Source of the DNA: Malachius bipustulatus
Taxonomy: Eukaryota > Arthropoda > Insecta > Coleoptera > Melyridae
Reading direction: 5' to 3'
Length of the DNA: 64,000 nucleotides
NCBI GenBank assembly: GCA_910589415.1
Contig: OU342630.1
Location: 90,950,186 to 91,014,185 of the forward strand
Below are positions 23,455-35,699 of the stretch, one piece after another (the first letter of the stretch is position 1; each line of letters begins with the position of its first letter). The position numbers and the translations under genes are program-made. The notes under the pieces were generated by a model. That model made no database searches, was not told the origin of the DNA, and saw only the letters and a program-made list of their open reading frames with translations.

Positions 23455-24345
23455 TTCATGAAGTCATTATGTGAGAATATTTTTACGATATAATAAAAAA
23501 TCCTAGAAACATATTATAACGGGGAGTTCTCCTAGTCTAAGATCATTTTTACAGCTGAATTCGAATCTGAAATTCAAAAGTACTTGGCGGCCCTCCAGGA
23601 CCCAGACAAGCTCTGAACAGGATGTCGTAAAGTGGATCTTTCTCCATCGTGTGGAAAAATGAAATCCCCAGCGATGCACAATGGTCAGTTTTTATAGTCG
23701 AAAATCCAAAATGTATAACATTATCTAACGAGTGTAACACAAATTGAATATCTGAATTCGGAATTTCTAAAAATCATGGCGGTCTTTCCAGGCCCCCGAA
23801 AAACGAGTTTTCATTTTTATGCACGACTGATTAGGAAGGTCCATCTTATGACACTCCCTTGATTACTCGTCTTTTCCGGGCCCAGAAGAACCGGCATGAA
23901 TATTTGAAATTGCGAGTTCTGAACAGTTGTTTTAATTTTACATTTTCGGCTATAAAAACGGCCGTTAATGCGTCGCTGGGTTTTTTATTTTTCTACACGA
24001 CGGAAAATCCACTTTACGACGTCCTGTTAAAAACTCGTCTTGCGCAAGACCATAAGGGCCGCCATGAATTTTGTAAATTCAGATTCTGAATATTCAGCAG
24101 TTACAATTTTCGATTATCGGCTATAAAAACTGCCTTTAGTCGCTGGGAATTTTGTTTATCTGCACGACGAAAAAAGGTCCACTTTATAACTTTCTGTTGA
24201 GGACTCGTCTTGTCCAGATTCTGGAGGACAGCCAAGTATTAATCCAGCTGTAAAAATGATCTTAGACTCAAACTCCTCATTATAATACGTTCTTAGGATT
24301 TTTTATTTTTACGTGAAAATATTCTCAATGACTTCATAAAGGGGC
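23455..24345. mobile_element. Inverted-repeat element with internal ~170-bp tandem units
   Basis: Arms of about 125 bp: 23455-23592 and 24222-24345. Outer ends are cttcatgaagtcattatgtg and, from the right, atgaagtcattgagaatatt. Both arms contain gatcatttttacagctg. Between them at least two direct units of about 165-175 bp (from 23868 and 24031) repeat actcgtctt, cggctataaaaac, and ccactttaYgac; a further unit at 23595-23720 runs the other way. Non-coding. Confidence 0.75.
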
Positions 24346-24407
24346 ATTTCGTCATCATTCAAAAAATAATAGCAAATTATGCATCAACATTAACGAAGAA
24401 ATTAGGT

Positions 24408-24607
24408 TGTTTTTTAATTTTGACAGTCTGTATGTCAGTGAGGATGTTTATAGCCCCTCCCTTCAAGCTCTCAGGGGAAGGAGATAAGACTTGTTACAAA
24501 AAATAGGTAAATACAACGGCATAAAACTGAGGTGTCAAAGGTGACGTTGTAGGCGTTATTATAAACTGAAGGTCCTCACTGACACTCAAACTGCAAAAAT
24601 TCAAAAC
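24408..24607. mobile_element. 200-bp hairpin MITE
   Basis: tgtcagtgaggat near 24433 is mirrored by ggtcctcactgaca near 24571, and the outer tttttaattttgacag by ctgcaaaaattcaaaac; arms about 36 bp. An internal piece, tatagcccctccctt, recurs inverted near 25950 as gggagggggctgtaaacg. Confidence 0.65.
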
Positions 24608-24715
24608 TCACATAATAATTGTTGTGCAGATAATTAATATTCCTTTAAAATGAGGTCTCACATATCTCCCTATGCCCCTCAAAATTTTAAGTTGACATGG
24701 TCATGCATCGTCATT

Positions 24716-25862
24716 TTAGTGAATTTTGGAAAATCACTTTTTCGTGATCCGGGAGTCAGGATCGGTGGACATTATTGGATGAGTTTGGGTGATTTTCGAA
24801 AAGATCCCCAATAGTGTATTTTACACTAAAAATGGCGGAGATATTCTAAATTTTTTTTAGATGATGTTTATTATGTTTCTCTAAAATTTTAAAAACGCTC
24901 CTGTAGCTTCATCTTTCAAAATTAGTGAACGAATTTTTTATTTTTTTTACAGTTGTAAAACTCTGGGATGACGTTTGATTTACGTTAAATTTTTTTTACT
25001 AAAGTCGCGTTACTTCTACAGGTGTCCCTTCAAATTTCAAGAATAACCTGAATAACCGTCCATAAGGTACTGTTTGTGATTGCAGTTTTCAATCTAGGAG
25101 ACTGAAATTTTTGTGGGAGTAAGATATCTACAAGTCTGGTATTGCACTTGAGCAAAATCGGCCGAGCCGTCTCAAAATGGCGGTCATTTGAATTTTTTGA
25201 AAATTATCTATTTTTTGAGCCCCTGTATAAGCAAGAAAGAAGAAAAACTTTTTTCGCAAACTAACAAAGTTGGAATAAAATTATTTGAAATTTGAGTTAA
25301 GGCAATAAAGTTTGCATTATTTTTATTAATGAGCCAGTGGCGTGGGTAGAAAAAGGATAAAAATGGCTAAATTTCTATAACCGTTCATGAGCATATTTTT
25401 GAAGGAATTGAACTGAAATTTTTACAGTAGACGACTATACTACCTATAATAGCATTTAACCTTCAAAAAAAAACAAGAAGAGGCTAATAAAAATGGCGGC
25501 AATATTCGAATTCTTCTACATGATGTTTATTTATCTAAATTTTCAAATGTTCGGTTTCAAAAACTACTCTGTAACTTTTTTAGAATTTATTAAAGGTAGG
25601 TAGTATGAAAAATTTCATTTTTAAATAAAAGTTAGCCAGTGGCGGGCATAGGAAAAGAGCAAAATTGTTAAATTTTGCCAATTTTTTTTTGTTAAATTTA
25701 GAAATCCATTTTATGGCACGTTTTCAAACGAAATGAAATGATGTTTCTTAGTAAACCACTACACGAACATGACCTCACTATATGGAAAAATATTCACAAT
25801 TGAATCGCATAAAAATACACTATTTCTGCGATTGATGCGCAAGAGAGTTTTTAACATTTCAC
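24716..25862 (+). repeat. REP-A dispersed repeat, copy 2
   Basis: Same landmark order as the other copies: gtgaattttggaaaatcact, ggatcggtggacatt, aaacgctcctgtagcttcat, acttctacaggtgtcc, tctggtattgcacttgagca, aaaatggcggtcatttgaat, agccagtggcg, and the end ttgaatcgcataaaaataca then cgattgatgcgcaag. The (AT)n tract and much of the left end are missing, so this copy carries deletions. No shared open frame. Confidence 0.75.
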
Positions 25863-26635
25863 ACATCAGCTTTACGTCAAAAAGTAGTAAGATTCATGTT
25901 ATTTAATTAGGTTTTTCAACCAAAGTTCTATCTCATTCTGCTCAGAATGTAAAGAGGGAGGGGGCTGTAAACGTCCTTACTGTATAGCTCTGTATCTACC
26001 TTTAAGGACCTTTTCATTATAATTCTCAACGAACAATGGTTTTAGGATCAAAAGATAGCATTGTCATCACAGTTAGGTGCTCATGACATTAATAAACATT
26101 AAAGCAAGATGACATGTTATAGTAGGTAGGTATAATATCGTGGAAAGGTAAATGAATTTTATGATTTAATTAAATTCAATAGTCTCAAAGCCGGGGGTTT
26201 GTATAATGCTAAATAAACAAACTTAACGACAATAATCATTATAAATATCCGTTTATATTCATCCGTTAGTCTGAGGGCGGTGCAGCTTTCAAAATCAACC
26301 CCTAGGTAGTGTCGCCTATTTCGTTAAAACGCCCCAGGATTAACCGGATCACTGTATAATTCAAATTAATTTCATCTCGTACTGAATTGCGTATGAATAA
26401 GTTATGCTTTGATATATGGAGGACTGGAAGACTGCATCACCGTCCACTTCGCAATTAAAGATCCAACCAAAGAACTCCATCAAATTTTCAATATTAATGC
26501 GTCATCTGTCAATTTGTTGGAAGGATTTGAATGAATACAGGATAATAATATAGAGACAGAGTATAGTTCCTATATTAGGTATTATGATTAATGTTCACCT
26601 ATTCCCATAGCTCTCTAGGACTGTTTCAACTCGAA
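25863..26635. other. Unassigned AT-rich DNA
   Basis: Contains the short match to the 24408 hairpin at about 25945-25990. No gene seen. Confidence 0.45.
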
Positions 26636-26763
26636 CTATAACTCTCGATATTATAAAGCAAAACAAAGATAACACGTTGTTAGTTCTACAATCTGATTCG
26701 GTACTATCGGAGTGTTGTTTTTAACTAAATATTATATCTTGCTTTATAATATCGGGTGTAACT
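26636..26763. mobile_element. 128-bp MITE with 'cgatattataaagc' arms
   Basis: ctcgatattataaagca at about 26643 is mirrored by tgctttataatatcggg at about 26739. The gatattataaa core resembles the end of the larger element at 32661, so both may belong to one superfamily. Confidence 0.6.
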
Positions 26764-26818
26764 ATTATAAGAATGAGATCAAGACTTTTTATTACGTTTT
26801 TTAAGAGTTTTAGAAAAT

Positions 26819-28000
26819 TTGTTTGGGGATACGAGCGTAAAAGTTGAGAAATTAACGAATTGGTGCATAGAAGGGGTCTTACCACCTCTCCATATTTATT
26901 TGGAGAGAGAGACGAGATGGACTACAAATAAAATGCTACAGATGGCAAAATGCTTGCCAAAGGCTTATAACTGGAGCGAACCAGGTTACTGGATGACACA
27001 AAAGTCACAGTCTTCTGGGCATGCCCTTGGACATAATGCCTAATACAATCATGAACCGCTCTGCTTATAAATTCCTTCTCCCGATAATAGACAACAGAAA
27101 TGAACTTGTAACAGCAGATTTCAAATGGTTCTTCACTGATGGATCTAAAACATCCTCAGGAACTGGGGCTGGGGGTGTGTAGCGGTGGCTCTAAGAAGTG
27201 AGTCTTCTCGAGCCTGGGTCTTCCCGCCACAACTTTTCAAGCCAAAATCTATGCCATAGAGCTCTTTCTTCAGACAGCCAAGAAACTTTAAAAGCACTTA
27301 ACTCCAGCCACTGCAAGTCCAAGTTGGACTGGAGCTGTCAATTAACTTTTAATGCCCTAGCAAGGAACAAGGAAGTAACTCTGATCTGGATTCTGGGCCA
27401 AGCTGGATATGGAGAGAATGAACTTGCCGACTCTCTGGCCAGAAAATGTGGCGAATTCAAATTTATTGGACCAGAACCAGCATTTGGCATATCACCGAAT
27501 ATTGTCAAAACAACAATACCTGGCAATACCTTATTGTCAAAACAACTGGGCTGAGAGGAAAGTCCTCCAGCACCATTCGAAGATCTTATACAAGGCACGT
27601 CGAAAAAAGAACCAAAGAACTATCGTAGCTTAATAGGAAAAAACTGAAAGCCCTAATAGGTCTATAAACTTGACACTGCAAGCTGAAACATCATCTACAC
27701 GGGATGGGTTTAGCGAACAGCGCTAAATGCCGCATATGCTTGGAGGATAACGAAACAGCAAAACGCATCCTATGCGAGTGTCCTGCTTTGGGAAGAACTA
27801 GATTACAAACCTTCGGGAGAGACTTTCTCCCACCAGAGGACCTGGATATATGTATTACTAATAGACAAGATGGTCAACTTCCTGAAAGAGGCTGATCTGA
27901 TGGGATTAATGTAGCATGACTAGATGTGAGCCACAATAGACCTTCGATCGCAGTGGAGGTGTTACAATGGCACACTCACGATAAAGCTAATTTATTCTAA
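26819..28000 (+). pseudogene. LINE ORF2 C-terminal fragment: RNase H and zinc-knuckle tail
   Basis: Plus strand, several frames. LPPLHIYLERETRWTTNKML is the end of the reverse transcriptase region. FKWFFTDGSKTSSGTGAGG carries the first RNase H Asp; SSDSQETLKALNS and ENELADSLARKCGEF carry the later acidic positions. After a frame change come HCKLKHHLHGMGLANSAKCR and ICLEDNETAKRILCECPAL, the Cys/His tail of I/R1-group LINEs. Stops and frameshifts, including a TAG just after TGAGGV, show it is dead. The 3' end is near 28000. Similar tails at 34990 (plus) and 38400 (minus) point to related insertions. RNase H in ORF2 argues for the I/R1/LOA group rather than Jockey. Confidence 0.85.
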
Positions 28001-28367
28001 TCTAATTTCATAACATTCAACACTAAGTTTAACTGTTCACTGCTCAACTGTCCAACTGAGCTCTTCCTGTAATAGCTGCCAACTACTCTCTACTCTCTGC
28101 GAGGATGCATCTGGTTACATTCCCGAATGTCACAACTCCATATGTCACCAGTTAAGCTTTTCCAGACATTAGAAGGTGCATGCGAAAGCCTCAGTTCATT
28201 ATGAATTATTCCTGGAATACAATAGGCAGATTAGCTGATATGGTAATAGATCAGCTATAGATTCCATAGATAGGCCAGAATCTAGATAAACAAAATCAAC
28301 AGATTTTCATAACCTCCAATTTCAAATAAATCCAGAAGTTGTATCTCGTAAACATATGAAATCTTCA
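28001..28367. other. Unassigned DNA
   Basis: Flank of the LINE fragment; no gene seen. Confidence 0.4.
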
Positions 28368-28530
28368 GGTGACTGACTCACCTATCAAGCTCCAGCTCCA
28401 GCTCAAACCGTTTGACAGGTAAAGCTGATTTTTTGCACACAGATTCTTTTTAGGCTGTAGGCGGTCAATAATTAAGCAGTTTTTCAAAATTCGAATTCCA
28501 AGGAGTAGAAACAGTCCCTCGAAAAAAAAG
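28368..28530 (+). repeat. 'gactgactca ... gcacacagattc' repeat
   Basis: A segment with the order ggtgactgactcacctatca, ccagctcaaaccg, aaagctgattttttgcacac, agattctttttaggctgtag and ttttcaaaattcg. From memory, this order of blocks resembles a short repeat that recurs in genomes of widely different organisms and has no settled function. No second copy in this window. I cannot run a search, so the assignment rests on recall. Confidence 0.4.
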
Positions 28531-30387
28531 GTTTAGAAAACAGCAGCTAGCAGAGGTAACTTGATAGAGAACTAGAGCCAAGAGCAAGAGTGGAACCCTC
28601 GCGCACAGTGCGGTGGCCTAGACGCTTCTTACAAAACTTAGAGTGTTAATATGTCTTAATTGGCATAATTTCAAGTGGATAATTGTTTTATTGACAGTGT
28701 TTTAGTGCTCTTCTTTATCAAATTATTGTAGGTACATGTTCAGTAATGAAAAATTGTTCCTAATAACATAATACGGCCCTTCTAAAAAACGTTTAAAGTA
28801 TCATAACTGCGTTATTTAAGAACGCTTTCGGAAATTTTTTTCCAAGTCTCAGTGCTTGTGAGCAGAAAACAGAAACGTAATTTAAGTAGGCTCTGGAAAA
28901 AAATTTCATGTCCGAAATTGAATCTGTAAAACTGTTATAAGCTATTTGTTTATCATGGGTAACGTATTATGCAGGAGTTCTATGAGATGTAATTTTCTGA
29001 GAGGCATCGATTCGTTTTATTTATTTTGTCCTTTCCAAATTTCAGATATTGCGCAGTATGTATTGATTTTTATTATGAACACATATTATATTCTGTCAAA
29101 GGTTTCTTTACTTTGTTATAAATATCTACCTTATATCTCATATTTTTATTCCTAGCAAAGTTGTAGGCCTGTTTGGTTGATTTAATAGCCCGGTAGCATT
29201 TGAGATTCTACCATGAAAATCATAAAACAAAGTTTCGACTCTGCGAGAAGTATACGATAGGTATATTGATTTCTGATACTTTTTTATTATAGAGTTGTGG
29301 TGTTTTATTTCGTTAAATTATGGATATCTAGGTATATCGTTGTCAGAGACAAATTGTGATAGGTTATCTTAGATGTTATTAGCCGGGCCAGCGTGATGCT
29401 GTCAAATTCCATTATTTGTTATTGATTAGTATCTATGAGTTCTCTCATTTTCTGCCTGAACTGATGTTTATATATGAAGTGGCAGGTGGTCACTTCAAAG
29501 AGATATTAATTTGGGTTCCAAGTAATGAGCCATTTGGGGATCACAAAGACTGATATTATATCGCATAGAATTCACCCGTGGATGAATCAAGTCTTGTACC
29601 CTGACTCTGACTAGTATTTAATAACATGGAGTCGTCTGTGTCTCTCAGTTGGTCTATTTCCCTTTCTCATATATCGTTAGATTTACAGCCCCAATGGACG
29701 TTTCTAAAATTGAAATCTCGAAATATAATTCGTGGGACTCGGGACTTGGTAGATATGTATATGTCTTCAGATCATTGGAAGACATTATTGAACCTATTAT
29801 TTGAAGGATGAAGAATGTACATATTGACAACTGAGAATTTTTGTTCAAAGTACTGTATATAAAAATCGACCACTACTTGAGAAGAGAATAATTTATAACG
29901 ACGATCTGTGAGCACGACTTCTTTGATCACGAATTCATTTTTCACGTAAAGTGCAACACTTCCGCTGGCTTTTTCTACGACTGCTTTATTGCAGTGAATG
30001 CACTGGCATCCGTTTAGTAAGAAGTAGTAGCTATTTCTTGCACAAGTTTCAATAATTAGGTCATTTCATTTCCAATGTTTAGTGATAGTGGGAACCTATG
30101 CTTAGTGGAACTAGATGAAACTCCTTACAAATTTAATTATAGTAACGAGGGCGTTTTGACGCGTCAGCGTTGAAATATGGAATAGATGATATGCAGCACA
30201 GTTAAATTAGTCCTGAGATGCTTTAAGGTATATTCTGTGAATATACTTACTTAGTGGATTTTTGTAGCTTGAGTCGTTTGCTAAAAAGTCTGAGAGCTGG
30301 TCGAATGAAATGAAAGTGAGTAAGCAGTAGCGCACCTCAATTACAAGTTCCTTAACTGCTCTTCTTAATTCTTCTGTTGTATGATAA
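28531..30387. other. Unassigned DNA
   Basis: Open frames up to 69 codons (28946-29155 plus, 29654-29848 minus) have no family resemblance. No inverted-repeat element recognised. Confidence 0.4.
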
Positions 30388-30820
30388 TTTTCATTTATTT
30401 ATTTATTTATTCATTCATTCATTCGCCCAACATAAGAAGCGTACTTACAGGCAAAATAAAAAAGGTGAATACACAATTCATAATAATATAAAGTAAACCA
30501 AAAAGTAACCACCAAACAATCATAAACAATTAGCAACTTCTACTGAATTAACAAAAACAGAAATAATATTGCTAACAATATAACAAAACTCATGAAGAAT
30601 TAGATAACGTAACTAAATAAACTTACCCAAATATAAATAAACAAACAAGTACCCTACCATTATTATTCAAGTCTCTGCTAGCAGTTCTGCTCTATAAAAT
30701 TAAGGAAGTCCTTCAACTCACCAAAAATATCACAGCCCGAACTCACCCAATTATAAAGACTGCACATGCGGTTTATTGGAGAGTTTTGCAACATGACAGT
30801 CCTGGCCTTATATGAAACCA
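30388..30820 (-). pseudogene. LINE 3'-terminal fragment with (ATTT)n tail
   Basis: On the minus strand a broken frame includes NSPINRMCSLYN, NWVSSGCDIFGELKDFLNFI and then stops, like the C-terminus and 3' UTR of several insect LINEs. It ends in a tetranucleotide tail, seen on the plus strand at 30388-30425 as atttattt followed by attcattc. Only the last few hundred bases are present, consistent with 5' truncation. The clade is uncertain. Confidence 0.55.
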
Positions 30821-30822
30821 TA

Positions 30823-32034
30823 CAGGGTGTCCCGTAAGTAATGGTCCGTGGTGAAATGGGAGATTCTTGGCTTAAAAATATTACGATCTGACACTACTTG
30901 CTCTAACAAAATCTTGATAATAAAAAAGATACAGGGTGGCAAAGTTGAGATTTAAAAAATTTCTTTTCAAAATATCTCGAAAAATTGTACAGGTACGAAC
31001 GTGAAAACTTTGGGATAGATGTTTTACGGTATGAGAAATCATAATTTGATATCCGTGTCGATGTATTTTATAGAGGGCGCCACTTAGGTCATGTTGACGA
31101 CGTAAATGAACACATAACTTTTTTATCCTTCAGGATATCGCGCATTTTATTGTGAAATATCAAAACTACATCATTGATGAGAAAAAAAGGTATACCGGTT
31201 GTCAGTCTCAAAAGTTAGTGGTTTTCGAGATAATTGACAGTTAATGATTTTCTCTACTGATACTGTTCAGAATTTTTTTCTTACTGCTAGTAGTTGGAAA
31301 ATTAAAAAATGCCGAGACATAATAATTTTTCAAATTCAGATAAGAGAGATATGATTTCTCTTTATTGTAAACAAAACTTCAATGGGCAAGCTGCGAAACG
31401 AGAATACCTGCCACGATATCCAAACAGACTGCAACCTGGTAATCGACTATTTCAGAATCTGTATAGGAATTTAGGTGAATATGGTTCATTTGTTTGCTTT
31501 TTTAATATGTCAAAGTGAAAAATGTTTAATTGCCAAAATGCTGGTTATTATCTCAACCTACTGCATTAAGATTTCTGATAATAAAAAAAAATAGAAATAA
31601 TGCAGGAGATTATTAAAACGTGATTATCTCGAAAACCACTAACTTTTGAGACCGACAACCGGTATACCTTTTTTTCTCATCAATGATGTAGTTTTAATAT
31701 TTCACAATAAAATGCGCGATATCCTGAAGGATAAAAAAGTTATGTGTTCATTTACGTCGTCAACATGACCTAAGTGGCGCCCTCTATAAAATACATCGAC
31801 ACGGATATAAAATTATGATTTCTCATACCGTAAAACATCTATCCCCAAGTTTTCACGTTCGTACCTGTACAATTTTTCGAGATATTTTGAAAATAAAATT
31901 TTTAAATCTCAACTTTGCCACCCTGTATCTTTTTTATTATCAAGATTTTGTTAGAGCAAGTAGTGTCAGATCGTAATATTTTTAAACCAAGAATCTCCCA
32001 TTTCACCACGGACCATTACTTACGGGACACGCTG
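30823..32034. mobile_element. Long-TIR deletion derivative of a DUF4817-type transposon
   Basis: TIRs of about 412 bp: 30823-31234 and 31623-32034. Ends cagggtgtcccgtaagtaat and, from the right, cagcgtgtcccgtaagtaat. Inner blocks such as ccgtaaaacatctatccc (or complement) and cgagataatc are nearly identical between arms, so insertion is fairly recent. TA flanks both ends (30821-30822, 32035-32036). Only a stub of a transposase lies between the arms, so it depends on a full-length relative. Architecture parallels the element at 43890. Confidence 0.9.
31309..31518 (+). pseudogene. N-terminal helix-turn-helix stub (DUF4817-like) of a transposase
   Basis: ATG-started 69-codon frame inside the long-TIR element. 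MPRHNNFSNSDKRDMISLYC, QAAKREYLPRYPNRLQPGN and LFQNLYRNLGEYGSF follow the pattern of the DUF4817 helix-turn-helix that opens many arthropod Tc1/mariner-like transposases: start, aromatic Y, [RF]xxRYPNR, P at the turn, GS at the end. The frame then stops; the DDE catalytic domain has been deleted. The whole element keeps its ends, so this is internal deletion, not decay from the edges. Confidence 0.75.
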
Positions 32035-32041
32035 TATATTA

Positions 32042-32379
32042 CAGTCTTTTGCTTTGGTTTTCCTCTTTTGTCAATTGCTTTTCCTTATTTGTCAAATGCT
32101 TTTCCCATTTATCAAACGTCAGTGCGTGATTTTTCAATTGAAATTCCTCTTTTGTCAAATCAGATTCCTTTTATACCAAATGCTTTTCCAATATTTATGA
32201 TACTGTCACTGCAAGTAAATGGGAAAAGCAATTGACACAAAGTGAAACTGATTTGACATAAAAGGAAATTGATTGATAAATCAATGACTACAATCATCGA
32301 TAGATAGAAAAATAAGAAAATCATTTGACAAATAAGGAAAAGCAATTGACAAAAGAGGAAAACCAAAAGAAAAAGACTG
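32042..32379. mobile_element. 338-bp MITE with CAGTCTTTT ends
   Basis: cagtcttttgctttggtttt at the left is mirrored by aaaaccaaaagaaaaagact at the right; arms about 64 bp, with repeated ttttcc and tttgtcaaatg words inside. TA on both sides. It sits 7 bp from the end of the element at 30823, so two elements landed side by side. Confidence 0.85.
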
Positions 32380-32660
32380 TATTAAGTAGCTACTATGAGA
32401 GTATTAACAATCAAGTAGATCTTAAGAGTGTAATTTCTATGGGTGCCTCGTTTGCGACGTCCTTACGTATAGGGGTATGTCACTAATAAAGTTAAGTGAC
32501 ATTGTTCGACTGTGTTTTAAAACCTTCACATTTCCAAGTTTATCACATGGCAATTCTGCCAGCTCTCCCGGGTTATCACATAGCGATCGCGACCAACACA
32601 AGCAGCACTATTGCATAAAAATACATCACAGCGAAATAGATTCAAATGTTATCTAACTTA

Positions 32661-34452
32661 CAGCCGATATTATAAACGCTGGTTAAGTAGAAAGTTAGTT
32701 ATCTGGCAGATAACACTAACTCCGAGTTAAGTTTCCGCGTGCGTATTATAAAGCAAAGCAAGATTTCCCCGAGCCTAGCTCGTGGTTAGTTATCGCCGGA
32801 AGTCGGCCATATTTAACCGTCCACTATAATACACGAATGTCAACGAAACAGCCAAAACAGCCATTGACGCTGAAGAAATGACGTGAGTGACACTTGAAAT
32901 AAATAAGAAACGTCGTCGGTTGGCTTAAATCTGACAGGTCACAGGTCTGAATTTAATTCGTTTTCGTTTCATTCGATGATTGACAAGAAGGTTAGGTTTT
33001 AGAAGATAAACATTTTATCAAATCAGCATTTAATATTACTGTCTACCGTTATGTATTTTATTGTTTGTAATCAATATTAATTTCAACACACAGCGAGTGA
33101 TAATAAGTGAAAATTGAATCGTGTGAAAGTTGGATCGTCTGTCTACGACACATAATAAAACCAGTGAGCGTTTTCAAGCCGTGTTTTCCAGTTAAGCTAA
33201 TCAAATCAATCTACTTAACACTCATCAACGACCAACGGAAGACTGAAGACTGCATAATTATAATAATAATAATTCGTAAATAATAATGTCAGGCGAAATA
33301 AGAGACGGCCAGGGCTTTGCCTCTGCCTAATGCGTCCGCCCAACCCAGTCCAGTGTCCCAGAGCCAGTGCCCCAGTGTACACCCGTGTCCGTCGGCCGTC
33401 GGTTTCAGTTTCAGACCAGCGCTATTCCAGGTCAAAAATTATTAAAATGAAGTAGGTAAACCTAACTTGGTTGAAAGCAGTCAATAGTCAGTACCTACCT
33501 GCTACCTAAGTACATATTTATTTACAAAAGTGAATTTTTATTCCACATTATGGGACATACCTACTGGAAGAATACTTATGTACCTAGGTACCTACAACGT
33601 TCGGTTCGAGTAATAGTTTTTTGGTCCATATTATGGAAAGAAGGGTTTATAAAATGTACCTACCTATACCTATTTGTTGATCGTTAATTTGTTATAAACT
33701 GAATAAATTTATAGCTTTCAATTTTCTGTTGTTTTATTGTCGAATAGATTGAAGAAGTGTCTAGTCTTTAATTTTCATATCTCAATATCGATTTTTTATG
33801 AATCAATCTACCTACCTATACCTACCTACCCTTTAGTTAAAGTGATATAATAATAATTGTGAAATTGTAACCTGGCTTTTTATTAACTAGGGCAGTTGAT
33901 ATGCTCTTTACTAATTCTCTATTTACTTATATTATTATACCTACCTACCATAAATGAATAAAAAAAAATATTAATTCATATCAGCAGATTGAAATGCATC
34001 CATAATAATAATATTATTATTATACACTTTTATTAAAAGTTATTTTGAAGTTAACATTGAAATTATTTCATTATTAGAAAACTCACACTCAAAATTTTAT
34101 CAATTAGGGAGGATGTAAACCTATAAAAACTAAGATCCAATAAGAATTACCTTAATATTCAACAAAATAATATGCCAGTTTACCACTTTAACCGGCGGAA
34201 ATCTGACGGTTAACTTTATCGGCCAGATAGGCAAAGTTAACCGGCTACTTTAACCTAACCAAGATAAAAATAGCTTTATAAAACCGAATAGTAAGGTTAT
34301 CTATGCAAACTCCGAGTTAAAGTTATCTGACAGTTAAAAAGTTAACCTTGAGAGCTGGAAAAAGCTTTATAATACACCTGTTGCTCTTTTAACTGGCAGA
34401 TAGGGACTAACTCCGAGTTATCTTCCTTAACCAGCGTTTATAATATTGGCTG
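32661..34452. mobile_element. 1.8-kb element with 28-bp TIRs and TTA duplication
   Basis: Left end cagccgatattataaacgct and right end (inward) cagccaatattataaacgct, continuing ggttaag on both sides: 28 bp with one or two differences. TTA flanks both ends (32658-32660, 34453-34455). A 3-bp TWA duplication is typical of PIF/Harbinger elements. Subterminal blocks include the palindrome taactccgagtta on both sides. No transposase is visible. The interior at 33270-33440 is markedly GC-rich and unlike the rest, so it may be captured sequence. Confidence 0.75.
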
Positions 34453-34985
34453 TTAAAGTTATACAGTGGGAATTATAAAGACCCATTAAGTTAACAGGCA
34501 GATTTCGACGGTTTTTGAAGCTAATATCGATGACAAATTACTTCTGTTGACATTTTTGTAATCCCTTTCGTGGGGGGCACCACTAAATTGCTATATTTTC
34601 CACCCATCAGAGTCGATACTTTTTCTAGAAACGGTCCCAGAAATCTGCCCGAATGAGCCTTTATAATACTCACTGATAGTGTTTATTGTTATTGGTGCGA
34701 TGTATTACAACGAATAGCAAAAACGCTTGCTTGCGAGCTTTCAGGAAAAGTTTAGATCAGACATTGTCACAGTTGTTGATTTTGACGAGGATGCTATCTA
34801 TCTGATCATAGTGACCACAATACGGATACGTAACAGCTGCTTCAGCCAAGAATAAATGTAAATAACAACCAGTTTGAAATGTCTCGATATAGGGAAGAAG
34901 ATTAAACTAAATAGTTAAACCACAAATGCAAGCAAAGAAGAAAAGCATCACGCGAAAACCATCACGCCAAAATATAGTGACAAAG
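34453..34985. other. Unassigned DNA
   Basis: No repeat or gene recognised between the 1.8-kb element and the next LINE fragment. Confidence 0.4.
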
Positions 34986-35385
34986 TATATCTAAAAACTT
35001 CTAAATGGGGTGCTGTTCAAGCGACTAGGTGGGTAAAGGGAAGGGGGAGCAAAGAAGATGTAACTGAAAAAGATGAGTAAACACCGGCTGAGATGGGCAA
35101 TTGGACTTCTAACAGGACACTGCCCTCTAATGACACCTCTCAATAATGAGAGTGAAAAATATCCCAGATTGCAGGAGATGCGGGGAGGGGGAGGAAACCC
35201 CATACCACCTAATGTGTGAATGCCCAGCACTAGAGGAAACTAGACTTCTAGTATTTGGGACCGAAATGGCAGAGCCAAAAGAAATAGAACAAGCACCCAT
35301 TGGACTCATACTGAAATAGTTTCAATGAGATAATTATACAAAGGGGTACAATAAGCGCAAGCTTCATTCAGTTCAAGGGCTTTGA
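34986..35385 (+). pseudogene. LINE ORF2 C-terminal tail fragment
   Basis: Plus strand, frames change. KHRLRWAIGLLTGHCPL then IPDCRRCGEGEETPYHLMCE, CPALEETRLLVFG and EIEQAPIGLILK before a stop. This is the Cys/His tail of an I/R1-group LINE, close in pattern to HCKLKHH...CRICLEDNE...CECPAL at 27670-27800. Upstream RNase H is missing. The sequence after 35320 is presumably 3' UTR. Dead fragment. Confidence 0.75.
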
Positions 35386-35699
35386 ACCTACCCGAGAAGT
35401 TATAATATAATATCTAAAAACTTTAAAATAATATTATAGACTGCTGCACGGAAGCCCATCTTTTCTGATGAAATCATCGAACTTACAAAAAAAATTGCAT
35501 TAGTAAATAACTTTGCAGAATAAGATCTGTGTTTACTTGAAGAAAAACGGCTACTGCTGTGTGAAGAACTTACCTACTGCAGTTTTGTAAATATTGTATT
35601 TAACTGGCGTAAAAAGGTAGATTTTGTTATATGTATTCAACTCAAGCTTTTTTCTAGTTTAGTTGTAGTGTAGATATGTTTCTATTGATTTTTATGTAA
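35386..35699. other. Unassigned DNA
   Basis: AT-rich; no gene seen. Confidence 0.4.
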
